This document shows, in pieces, positions 11,591-20,877 of a stretch of DNA of 64,000 nt (position 1 is the stretch's first letter; the number at the start of each line of letters is the position of its first letter). This DNA comes from Austropuccinia psidii. Its lineage: Eukaryota; Basidiomycota; Pucciniomycetes; Pucciniales; Sphaerophragmiaceae. The translations under genes and the position numbers were made by a program. The notes beneath the pieces were generated by a model, which saw only the letters and a program-made list of their open reading frames with translations, was not told the DNA's origin and ran no database searches. Location: contig JALGQZ010000003.1 of NCBI GenBank assembly GCA_023105745.1, forward strand, positions 44,540,185 to 44,604,184. Reading direction: 5' to 3'.

Positions 11591-12448
11591 GAGGGCCTCT
11601 CTCCCTCATTTTCCCCCATGCTCATGGAAGTATTTCCCCATTAAAAGGAAATCTAATCCTCAATCTAAAGGATCCATCCATCCCTATTCTAGTAGGATAA
11701 CTAGCAAAATAAAATTATAAAGCTCAGTAGCAAAGCTCAGAAGCAAACATTAGTAGTCATAAATTATTGATAAAAGAAAGTATTTACAGTATTAATGAAA
11801 GAGTTTAATATTGAATAAATAGTATTGTCATAATAAATATTAGTAGTAGTCATACATTACTGCTCAAAGAAGTTATTATTATTATAATTAATATTAATAG
11901 CTAAAAATAAATAAATAAATAAATATATATATATATATATATAAAAATAAATATAAAAAACCCACCCTTCTATAATAAAAGAAAAATAGTATAGTATTAT
12001 CTCCAGTATACTATATATATTATACTGTTAATGAACCTCATAACAATAATTAACCTAAAAATATAAATAAACACATATAGCTTAAAATATCATACATCTA
12101 TATAATTATATATTATCAATACTTAAATTTATATTATAATATTACCTTTAACCTATAAAATAGTGGCATTAAGCCATTATATATATATAGTAATCATAAA
12201 AGTTATTTATCTAATAATTGAGTAGGTCTGATAGAGACTGCTGAAAGTCTTCTCTAGTTGTAAAGCCACAAAATTAAATAATTGATTTGTGAGCTCTATA
12301 GGGAGATTATTTAGTAAATTCAGAGGGGCAGCTAATACACCTTAGCACCCTTGGTTACAGGATCATTCAGCAATTCAAAACTGTTTACCTGTGATTTCCC
12401 CCTCAAGGACTGCCTTATCCAATCCCACACTAAAAGGAGTTCCACATC

Positions 12449-12467
12449 TGGTGTCCCAACAGTGGCC
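12449..12467 (+). other. Gypsy-C primer-binding site
   Basis: TGGTGTCCCAACAGTGGCC begins two bases after the LTR, with the TGG expected to pair with a tRNA CCA end. Identical sequence occurs at 55571-55589 (minus) in Gypsy-E. I cannot name the tRNA from memory. Confidence 0.8.
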
Positions 12468-12844
12468 AATAATTTACTTCAACCCTCAATCAATATTAAA
12501 AAATCATTCAAATACAAGAGATACTCAAATTAAACATTCATAAAAAATAATAATAATAATAAAGATTAACCAACCTGGAATCAGAAAATAGAACTGAATC
12601 AAGAGAATCACCATCATCATCATCAAAATCTTCTATTCAATCATACCATTATTATTACCCTATTAAAGGAAACAGGACACCTGTAAATCAAACACCCACA
12701 GATCACAGACTACTGATTTCAACCCCAAGAACAGAGAAAAAAGAGAAAGAAGAATTAAGAAAGTTTTTCTTCAAGCTTATTCAAGAATCAAAGAAGAAAA
12801 AATATTCTAAAAAGGAAATTGAAGGCATAGTTTATCAAGTAAAC

Positions 12845-14644
12845 ATGAATCAGCCATCAACATCTGATTTACCACCATTGCCTGAAGATACTGTGGAAGA
12901 GCAGTATGCAGAGGAAAGTGATGAAGAAGATCAAGCTGTACAGATACAGAGTTTGATGAAGCAAATGCAGGACTTATTGTTAACCCAAAGTAAGAAGAAA
13001 GGAAAGAGAAAACAGTCAACAACCTTCACCCCTGGAGGTAGTCCAATTGAATCCACATTACCAAGACATGTCAGACCTGAAGAGTCACCAATATCACCAA
13101 CACCTGTTCCTAGAGCAACCTCTACCCCAGTAACAGAACAAAGATCACAGAATGCTCCAAGAAGAGTATTTGTATCCACACCAACTCACCCAAGCCCATT
13201 ACAGCAACAATTATCCAGAGAAATAAGACCCATAGTAAAAATAAAGGCCAAGTATTATAACCTTTGGTTTGAAGGAAAAGAAGTAGAAAGATTCATTAAA
13301 AAAGTAGAAAGTATAGCTGAAATTGAAGGTGCCAGTGGAAGAGACATAGCAAGACAAATAGTATTTTGGACAAGAGATGAAGAAATAAGCTACCATATTG
13401 AAGGAATGCCTGGATATGAGAGTGGTGATTGGGAGCAACTAAAGATTTATATGATAAGAAAGTGGGGAGCAGTTGAGCCAGGAAGAAGATACAGGATTTC
13501 CTCAATCAATTCTCTTTTTGAGAGAACACAGCAGAGAGGTGGAATTAATAATATTACTCAGTATAGGAAATTCATTGGAGAATATGAATCAATCATCACA
13601 TATCTCAGAAGATATGAATACATTGAAGGGGAAGTGAACCACAATCAGGAAATTCTGGCTAGCCTCTCCCAAGAAGTTCAAGGTTCAATTTACAGAGAAA
13701 TGATAAAAGATAAAGTAATGGTGCAAGCCAGAGATGGTGGATATATCATACCAAAATTTAAAGTTCTAAAAGAATACATTGAACAAGATTTGCAAGCCAA
13801 ATTCTTAATTCAAGGAAAAGAATTTTCCCAACAAGAATTTAATATTAAACCAAAAGAGAAAGTTAGATTTGAAGAAGATACCTTAGGGGAGGTCTTACAA
13901 CAAGTTAAGGAGCTTTCCAAAAAAGTCAATACACAAAGTAAGGCACAACCTCAAAGGGAGATTTTCAAAGAGAAAGAGCCACCAAAAGAAGTATTAGAGC
14001 AGCTTAAAGGACTAACAGAGTCCTATAAACCCCAAAAGCAAAGTTACCAGCCCTTTAATCAAAATTACAAGCAAAGAGATAACTTACCACCAGTTTCTTC
14101 AAGTCATATACCTTATCAACCTGCACAATTATTTCCAAGGCCTCCAATGAGATGTCATTATTGCTTTGAAAATACACATACATTAGAAAGGTGTTCACAC
14201 TTCAATGAAGATATGGAGAAAAGAATTGTAAGGAAACAAGGAAATTCCTTCCTTTTTCCAAATTTCCAAAGGATACCATATGAAAGCTCAGTATGTCCTA
14301 GGGAATTAGTCAGAGAATTTGCCAAGGAACAGGCAGAACTAACAAAAAAATTAATGGAAAAATCAGCTACAGCTTCAAAGCCAAAGATAGAAGAACCAAA
14401 TATTATAGAGTTAAATAAGGAAGAGGCTAAAGCAGCCATAGCTAAAGTTGAAGATTGGGGAAATTGGCAACCACCTATAATATCTTCAGTGAATGATCCC
14501 TTTTCAAGCAATTATGGGCTAAGAAACACTAAACAAAGATCTACAAGACAAGAGAACCCAATTCAAGAAAAATATAAGATCACATTCAAAAGAGGTGGAA
14601 ACACCTATCATGAAAAAGCAAAACATACCTGGTGCATATATTGA
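12845..14644 (+). CDS. gag: Gypsy-C Gag polyprotein
   Basis: A 599-codon open frame about 400 bp after the primer-binding site, starting at the first ATG (MNQPSTSDLPPLPEDTVEE). Residues 1-120 are acidic then Pro/Ser/Thr-rich and disordered-looking; about 130-330 holds the retrotransposon gag core (FEGKEVERFIKKVESIAEI, KWGAVEPGRRYR); 437-450 is a complete CCHC zinc knuckle (CHYCFENTHTLERC) for RNA binding. It aligns along its length with the broken gag of Gypsy-E. I find no CG dinucleotide in the whole gene. Its tail after about residue 585 reads NTYHEKAKHTWCIY, whereas Gypsy-E continues in frame into protease; the continuation here is one frame over. Confidence 0.92.
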   Translation: MNQPSTSDLPPLPEDTVEEQYAEESDEEDQAVQIQSLMKQMQDLLLTQSKKKGKRKQSTTFTPGGSPIESTLPRHVRPEESPISPTPVPRATSTPVTEQRSQNAPRRVFVSTPTHPSPLQQQLSREIRPIVKIKAKYYNLWFEGKEVERFIKKVESIAEIEGASGRDIARQIVFWTRDEEISYHIEGMPGYESGDWEQLKIYMIRKWGAVEPGRRYRISSINSLFERTQQRGGINNITQYRKFIGEYESIITYLRRYEYIEGEVNHNQEILASLSQEVQGSIYREMIKDKVMVQARDGGYIIPKFKVLKEYIEQDLQAKFLIQGKEFSQQEFNIKPKEKVRFEEDTLGEVLQQVKELSKKVNTQSKAQPQREIFKEKEPPKEVLEQLKGLTESYKPQKQSYQPFNQNYKQRDNLPPVSSSHIPYQPAQLFPRPPMRCHYCFENTHTLERCSHFNEDMEKRIVRKQGNSFLFPNFQRIPYESSVCPRELVREFAKEQAELTKKLMEKSATASKPKIEEPNIIELNKEEAKAAIAKVEDWGNWQPPIISSVNDPFSSNYGLRNTKQRSTRQENPIQEKYKITFKRGGNTYHEKAKHTWCIY

Positions 14645-14852
14645 GGATGATACAAAAACAGAGAACAAGACAATTATCCCAACAAAATACAAGAAGCATA
14701 AAGTTCAAGATGAAGAGGAAGGACTTGTTAAGAAAAGCCAAAATGATAAAACTGAAAATATCAAAGAACAAACTAAAATTGAACTCAATAAAAATATTAT
14801 TAAGGAAGATAAGAAAGATATCCAAAGAAATTATGACCCAAATTATAAATAA
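14595..14852 (+). CDS. Gypsy-C gag-protease linker in an intermediate frame
   Basis: Overlaps the end of gag, shifted +1. The translation QNIPGAYIEDDTKTENK then IIPTKYKKHK matches the Gypsy-E linker (KIPGSYHEEDE, LIPTKYK), which there is in one frame with gag. It ends at TAA (14850-14852), and homology resumes in a third frame at about 14820 (SKEIMTQIINKVLEQKINLT). So gag, linker and protease occupy three successive +1 frames. Either two indels broke the polyprotein, or shifting or splicing is needed. The initial Met of this frame is probably not used. Confidence 0.6.
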   Translation: METPIMKKQNIPGAYIEDDTKTENKTIIPTKYKKHKVQDEEEGLVKKSQNDKTENIKEQTKIELNKNIIKEDKKDIQRNYDPNYK

Positions 14853-15957
14853 AGTCTTAGAACAGAAGATTAACCTTACCTTGGAACAAATCTTGGCCAT
14901 ATCACCTCAATTTATCAATCAATTAAAAAATTTGTCAGAGGAAGAAAAGAATTCAATAAACTCAATTGACACAAAAGATATTCAAGTGGAGCTTATACAT
15001 CATCATTTGGGAGAATATGAAGCACCTAAATTACATTATTCCTGCCCATTGGGATTTATGCAAGTCCATGTTGGAGAAGAAGGATATGAAATCATGGCTT
15101 TAGTTGATACAGGCTCTGAATTGAATATAATACCAGAAGATATAGCAGTAAAAGCAGGGTTAACAACAAGATGTCTTAACATGAACCTGAGGGGAATTGG
15201 TGGGCATTGTACTTCAATAGTTGGATTAGCAGAATTTACCCCAATTACTATGGTTACTGGGGAGGAAAGAAGTATACACCTTTTTGTAGCAAGAGGAGCA
15301 ATGCATACAGTACTTGGAAGACCTTTCCTTGCAGATAATAATATTAGACTAGACTTTTCTCAACAGAAGGGTGAAATATTCAGCTACATAGAGCCAGATG
15401 GTAGAAGACTTTGTTTACCAATTTGCTCACCACAAAAGGTTGGATGGAGAGAAGAACCACCAAAAGGAATGGAAATTTGTGGAGTTTCAAAGCTTGAAGA
15501 TTGTAATGAGCCAAAAGAGACAGAAGATGAAACAAAAGGGTTAATTACTGAACAGGAATTTCCTTGGGAAGGCTACATCAATCTCAAGCCTCTCAGTAAT
15601 TTTAATTGTAATATAACAAATAAGGTTTTAAGTCAAGACAATCAATTTTTACCCCAGGATGTCAATTGGCTAGAAGTTTTGAGTAAAACTAAAACAAAAA
15701 AGTTAGAAAAAACAAAGGATAAACACAGTCAAGAAGATAGAAAGTATCTTTGGATGACCAAGAATAAGAAAATAAGACAGAGATTAAAAAACCAGTTGGA
15801 ACAGCAATATCAATATTTAACCCAAAGTAATGACTGCACAGGACATATGATAAATGAAAATAGTGAACACTCAAATATTAAACACAAAAATAAGCTTTAT
15901 GAAACAACAGTTAAATTCAGGGACAAACCTGAAGATAATACTCTGATATTTCAATAA
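14632..15957 (+). CDS. pro: Gypsy-C aspartic protease and C-terminal extension
   Basis: A 441-codon frame; about the first 65 residues are out of the homologous frame, and conserved sequence starts near KVLEQKINLTLEQIL. The retropepsin core has IMALVDTGSELNIIP (catalytic Asp-Thr-Gly intact) and the closing strand HTVLGRPFLADNNIRL, followed by a conserved GEIFSYIEPDGRRLCLPIC tail. About 180 further residues are Lys/Glu/Gln-rich with no domain I recognise. The frame stops at 15957 and nothing like RT follows. The protease would process Gag in the particle. The active site is intact here but mutated in Gypsy-E. Confidence 0.85.
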   Translation: MHILRMIQKQRTRQLSQQNTRSIKFKMKRKDLLRKAKMIKLKISKNKLKLNSIKILLRKIRKISKEIMTQIINKVLEQKINLTLEQILAISPQFINQLKNLSEEEKNSINSIDTKDIQVELIHHHLGEYEAPKLHYSCPLGFMQVHVGEEGYEIMALVDTGSELNIIPEDIAVKAGLTTRCLNMNLRGIGGHCTSIVGLAEFTPITMVTGEERSIHLFVARGAMHTVLGRPFLADNNIRLDFSQQKGEIFSYIEPDGRRLCLPICSPQKVGWREEPPKGMEICGVSKLEDCNEPKETEDETKGLITEQEFPWEGYINLKPLSNFNCNITNKVLSQDNQFLPQDVNWLEVLSKTKTKKLEKTKDKHSQEDRKYLWMTKNKKIRQRLKNQLEQQYQYLTQSNDCTGHMINENSEHSNIKHKNKLYETTVKFRDKPEDNTLIFQ

Positions 15958-18900
15958 ATTAACTCTATTATTTTCAATATATTTCCTATTTTATAAAGAG
16001 TAGTGTTAAAAAAAAATAATTATAATTATAAAATAAAAAAAAGCATAAAAGTAAATATAAAAAATATATAAAAAATGAAAATATAAAATATAAAAAAAAA
16101 GAGTTTTGAAATAAAGGTTTTGGTCTCATCTTTTCAATGTACAAGTATCAATATAGCCATATACATATATTTAATAATAGTAATAATAATGAAAAATGAT
16201 ATATAGTAGGCCCAGCATGGCCTTAAACTGCAACCAAATTTTCCTATATTAATGAATTTTCAATTTAGCTTTTTATTTCAAACAATAAATCAAACATAAA
16301 AACACATCAATTATACATATTAGGCCCAGCATGGCCTTAAACTGCAATTCAACTATCTACTTAATCTTTCTCTTATTTTATTACAAATCAAGATATCAAA
16401 AATAAATTCAACACATGCAAGGAACAATTATACATGAAAGGCCCAGCATGGCCTTAAACTGCAATTCAGCTATTTATTACTCTTTCTCTTATTCTATTTT
16501 AAATCAAGACATCAAGAAAAATATATTGACACATGCAAGGACCAATGATACATATTTGGCCCTGCATGGCCTTAAACTGCAACAAAATTTCAATTTTAGT
16601 TAATTGATTTCTCCAAATATAATTTATAATTAAAACATCAATATAAAAAAAAACTTCAAATACATGAAAGGCCCAGCATGGCATTAGACTGCAACCCAAT
16701 TTTCTCATAATAATAAATTTTTAATAATAAAGTCAAGATGTCAAGATTTTCTAGCCAAAATAAATAAACTGAAAATTCAAAAGAAGTATTATAATAATGA
16801 ACAATTAACAAAGAATAAAAAATGAAAGATTAGGTATATCTAGAAAACTTCAATAACCACTGGTTACCAGGAAAAAGAAACAGTCCTTTCAGTATGAAGG
16901 AATATTAAAAGGATGTCCAAACAAAACATTAAAAATCATACACATAAATGAAGTATACACACCCACACAAGAAAATACACAACCCAACTCACAAGGAAGG
17001 GTTACCAGATTTTGAATTTAGGTTTTTTTTTTGGTTTTTTAATATTTTTTAATTTTTTAATTTTTTTATTTCTCTAAAAAAATTAATAAAAAAAAGAGAC
17101 TGATAACCCCCCTTGCTCTAAAAAGAAAATGAATATCTAAAAAAAATACACAGCTACAAAAACTCAAAGAAAAGATACAATTAAATTAATAATTTAATTT
17201 TGGACATATCATAGTATTATGATATTAATAATACAAATAATATAAAAGTATTACATTATAAGGGATGATATATAATCCCAATAAATAAATAATACTTAAA
17301 CCAAATATTATTTCAATTTAATAACATTATTTATTTATATCAAAATAATGTTAACACATATGAATATTATTAGATAATGCTATGAAAACATTATAATGTC
17401 AAATTAAATAAACACAATAATAGTTATAGTAAAAGGGATATGTCCCTGAATGATGAATAAATATAAATCACCTTATGGGTTCAATGTTATAATATTCAGC
17501 ATAACATTTTTTTACCTTAAATATATATATTTATAGGTACTATCAAGGATAATTAAAGAATAAATAAAGAGAGACAACTGGCCAGGTTGACCCTTCATAT
17601 TTTATTCCTTAAAATATCACTTGGTACAGATAATAACATAAACTTAGTATTCAAATTCATAAAAAAAAATAAAAAAAAAAAAAATAAAAAATATTGTGGA
17701 AAGAGAAATTGGAGAAGAAGCTTGGAAAAGTAGCTCCTTTTATATTGAAAAAAAAAATCTTTGGCTCACCCACAACTTGGCCTTCATAGCACTAAACACA
17801 ACATTAAATGTTGTTCCCTTGCATTTTTTTTAGGTTTAATTTAATTTTTAATTAATCTTTAATTAATTTTAAGGTTTAATTTATTTTATAACTTATCTTT
17901 TCAATTAATTTTAAAGTTTCCTTTATCTTAAATTAAAATTTTATATCAATAAATTAAAAAAATATATAAATAAATACAAATAAAAATTCAATTAAACAAA
18001 TTAATACAAATAAATACAAATAAAAAATTAAATTAAACAAATTAATATAAATAAAAACAAATAAGTACAAATCAATTTTCATTAAATATATATAAATAAA
18101 AACAATTAAATTAAATTAAATTAAATTAATTAATACAAATAAATACAAACAAATAAAAAATTAATTAAGAAAATAGAAATAAATAGAAACAAATAAATAA
18201 TATATAAATATAAATTAATTAATTAAATACACATAAATATAAATAAATACCAATAGATGGGAATAAAATTGAATATACAAATAAAAAATCAATTATTTAG
18301 GAAAGAATTGTTTAAACGATTAAAATTACAACAAACAAAAAACAATATCAAACAAAAATTTAAAAATTTAAAATAAAAACCATTATTAAAAAAAAATGTA
18401 AAAAAAGAAAGATTGCTCAAGCGAGCAAATAAAAAAAAAAAAACATTGATATAATAAAAAAAAAAAGCCTCTTTGCGATTAACTTTAAAAATACATTACT
18501 GTACAGTACTGTACTGTATATACAAGACATTACTATACTGTTTAACATTAAAAGCATATTAATTTAATTATAATTAAAAAAAAGAAAAAACTTAATTAAC
18601 TATAAAAAAAAAAAAAAAAAAAACTTTGCACACGATTCAAATTCAAATAAAAAGAGCAACATAATAATATAAAAAAAATTAATTAATTATAAATTTAATA
18701 ATTTAAATAAAAAAAAAAAGACATTATTATAATTTTTTTAAAAAAAAAAAACAATACCTAGTAACGACTAAAAAAAAATATAAAAAAGAAGAAGATGCGA
18801 CTTACAGTAGATGTTAGTGGTGTACATGTTGATAAAAAAAACAAAATATATAAAATAAAATAAACAGGCAATCATAATTAAATTATTTATAAAAGAAAAT

Positions 18901-19194
18901 AAAATAAAATAAAAATATAAGTATAATTAAAAAAAAAAAAAAAGCGACAAAAAAAAATAGAGAGAAAGTTGATAGTACTGTACAGTACACAATAGTAGTA
19001 CTTTACAGTAAAGCTGTTAAAAAATTAGATTAAAAAAAAAAGAGTACAGTACAGTTATGCTACTGTACTGTACTAAAAAAAAAAAAAATCATCGCATAGA
19101 AATAAATAAAAACAAAGAAAAAAAATATAAAAAAATAAAAAAGAAACAATCGCGATATAAAAAAAAATACAGTACTGAAAATTAAACTAATGTA
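15958..19194 (+). other. Gypsy-C non-coding spacer, left part
   Basis: About 3.2 kb, very A/T-rich, no open frame of interest. It holds the short tandem repeats at 16209-16693, an A/T stretch with (AAATAAATAC)-like iteration at about 17930-18250, and GTACAGTAC palindromes from 18495 onwards. In Gypsy-E the matching place, between the protease ORF and RT, is also a repeat-filled spacer. Confidence 0.7.
16209..16693 (+). repeat. Five-copy array with core CATGGCCTTAAACTGCA
   Basis: Copies start at 16209, 16323, 16440, 16558 and 16670, spaced 112-118 bp; cores are nearly identical while the A/T-rich intervals vary more. A related core (CCATGACCTTAAACTGG) recurs on the right of the Tc1-like element, and a similar one lies in the Gypsy-E spacer. 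Confidence 0.85.
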
Positions 19195-19247
19195 CAGTAC
19201 AGTGCCCTGCCAATTGTATGCAAACACGAACTTCATACAGGCAGGGC
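19195..19247 (+). repeat. Tc1-like left terminal inverted repeat
   Basis: Starts CAGTACAGTGCCCTGCC next to the TA target; about 53 bases match the reverse complement of 20825-20877 without mismatch. Confidence 0.93.
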
Positions 19248-19577
19248 ATCTCTGAAGCCGCGCGCGCAGCAGTTCGACCAATGGACTACTCTAATTGGTC
19301 AGCCCGGTCCTGCTGCTGCTGCTAACGCAATTTCTTTTTTTTTTCTTATTTATTTTTTTATTTATTTTTATTTGTTTTCCTTCCCGTCATCGTCTGCTAT
19401 TTTTATTTTTCAAGACTTCCGCCGATGAAGTCGTTTTGCTCGCCGCTGATCGTCGTTTCCAACCATCTTCATCCGCCACTAACCCTCGCTCACATCCTCC
19501 ACTCACTACTAGCGTTTCTCATCGTCGAAAACTATTTCTTTTTGATTAATCGCTCTACTTCACCAATCATAACAAAG

Positions 19578-19641
19578 GTGAGTTATGTTTCTTTCTGTGA
19601 TCAATCAATATAACTTACTAATATTACCTTATCTGCCACAG
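19578..19641 (+). other. Predicted intron before transposase start
   Basis: Donor AAG|GTGAGT, branch-like TTACTAATA at about 19615, acceptor CTGCCACAG directly before the ATG at 19642. 64 bp. Upstream, a frame from 19425 is in phase and would add 51 residues if the intron is removed. Confidence 0.55.
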
Positions 19642-20670
19642 ATGCCGTATTTGGATGTAGAAACCCGGGGCCAATTGGTGGGTATGCGTCAGGCCGGACT
19701 GTCATTTAGGGCCATTGCGGAGTTGAACGATCTCCCTCTTACAACCGTTTACAACACCTTCCAAAAGTACCAAGAGATTGGCACTGTTACGACACAAAAG
19801 AAAACTGGCCGACCGACAAAACTCAATGATCGCGATTGGCGACAACTTAGCCGCATAATTACTCGATGCCAAAGACTTACCGTTGCCCAAGTCGCCTCGT
19901 TAATGACTTCGCTAGTGTCAACCCGAACGATACAACGCGAGATTCATAAATTAGGCAAACACTCACGAATCGCGCCGAAGAAGCCGTACTTAAGACCACA
20001 AGATTTTCAACGTCGGTTGGCCTTTGCCCAAGCTCATAGGCACTGGACCATTAACGAATGGGCCAAGGTGATATGGACCGACGAATCGGCCTTTGAGTTG
20101 GGAAAACGAGTTGACCAAGTGCGAGTCTGGCGGACGTCGAGCGAGAAGTGGCTCCTTGAAAACTTGGCTGTAAACCATCGATCCGGGCGTCAGTCGGTCA
20201 TGATCTGGGGCGGTTTCTGTGCTGCTTACCGTAGCACGATCGTTTTCTTGGATGGTCGCATGAATTCACACGAAATGGTCCGACAGGTCTACCGCCCGGC
20301 TCTTCGCCCCTTCATCGAGCAAATGGAGCAAGCCCCGTGGATACGCGGTCGACATCGCCTCCTGCTAATGGAAGACAATGCACCAATCCATACAGCGGCT
20401 TTCAGCAGTCAATGGCGCGAACGAAACGGAATACTTAAGATGGAGTGGCCGGCACATTCGCCAGACCTCAATCCGATCGAAAACATCTGGAAGTCGATGA
20501 AAAGCCAAATATCGAAGCTTTACCAACCTCAGACGCTCGATGAACTCAAACATGCCATTCAAGCCTCATGGGACGATCTCCACTACGGCATATTGAACGA
20601 CTACCTCCGATCAATGCCACGGAGGATGCAGATGGTGATTGATCAACGTGGTGGTCCTACCTCATATTAG
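19642..20670 (+). CDS. Tc1-like transposase, DD34E
   Basis: 342 codons from ATG 19642 (MPYLDVETRG), a usual length for Tc1-family transposases. Residues 1-55 form the first helix-turn-helix (GQLVGMRQAGLSFRAIAEL), then a GRP-like hook (KKTGRPTKL) and a second HTH; these bind the TIRs. The catalytic triad is complete: Asp147 (WTDESAF), Asp245 (MEDNAPIH), and Glu280 (DLNPIENIW), with 34 residues between the last two. It cuts and rejoins DNA at TA. An in-frame ATG at 19585 exists, but it lies in the predicted intron, so I prefer 19642. No stop or frameshift is present. Confidence 0.93.
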   Translation: MPYLDVETRGQLVGMRQAGLSFRAIAELNDLPLTTVYNTFQKYQEIGTVTTQKKTGRPTKLNDRDWRQLSRIITRCQRLTVAQVASLMTSLVSTRTIQREIHKLGKHSRIAPKKPYLRPQDFQRRLAFAQAHRHWTINEWAKVIWTDESAFELGKRVDQVRVWRTSSEKWLLENLAVNHRSGRQSVMIWGGFCAAYRSTIVFLDGRMNSHEMVRQVYRPALRPFIEQMEQAPWIRGRHRLLLMEDNAPIHTAAFSSQWRERNGILKMEWPAHSPDLNPIENIWKSMKSQISKLYQPQTLDELKHAIQASWDDLHYGILNDYLRSMPRRMQMVIDQRGGPTSY

Positions 20671-20824
20671 GACCACCGAATTTTTTTTTTTTTTCATTCT
20701 TATTACTCATGTTGTCTACTCTGCTCTGAATTGCAATCAATTACAATGTCTGTTCCTCCTAAGTTCCCAAGTGAGAGACCCAGTGCCCCGAAAAAAAATT
20801 GTGCAGCCATTTTTTTTGTACAGG

Positions 20825-20877
20825 CCCCTGCCTGTATGAAGTTCGTGTTTGCATACAATTGGCAGGGCACTGTACTG
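20825..20877 (-). repeat. Tc1-like right terminal inverted repeat
   Basis: Reverse complement of 19195-19247; ends CACTGTACTG before the TA target at 20878-20879. Confidence 0.93.

Larger units (their letters stand above)
10491..12446 (+). repeat. Gypsy-C 5' LTR
   Basis: 1,956 bp, nearly identical to 22824-24779. It contains U3 tandem repeats (11074-11520), a TATA box (11583-11590), and a U5 end strongly conserved with Gypsy-E (CAGCTAATACACCTTAGCAC). The open frame at 11464-11700 has no recognisable product, appears in both LTR copies and spans the TATA box, so I do not call it a gene. Confidence 0.95.
19195..20877 (+). mobile_element. Tc1/mariner-like DNA transposon (DD34E)
   Basis: 1,683 bp between TA dinucleotides (19193-19194 and 20878-20879), with perfect inverted repeats of about 53 bp at 19195-19247 and 20825-20877. 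It carries one transposase. Base composition differs sharply from the host element: CG-rich and near 50% G+C against very A/T-rich flanks. Perfect TIRs and an open transposase suggest a recent, possibly still active insertion into the Gypsy-C spacer. Confidence 0.95.

Noticed and set aside
11464..11700. 78-codon open frame in the Gypsy-C LTR, repeated at 23797-24033
   Set aside because: It spans U3 repeats and the TATA box, and its two copies are identical only because the LTRs are. No domain; similar residues in Gypsy-E follow from conserved promoter bases.
13211..14900. Several minus-strand frames opposite Gypsy-C gag and protease
   Set aside because: Shadows of the real plus-strand genes; hydrophobic translations are typical of antisense reading of A-rich coding sequence.
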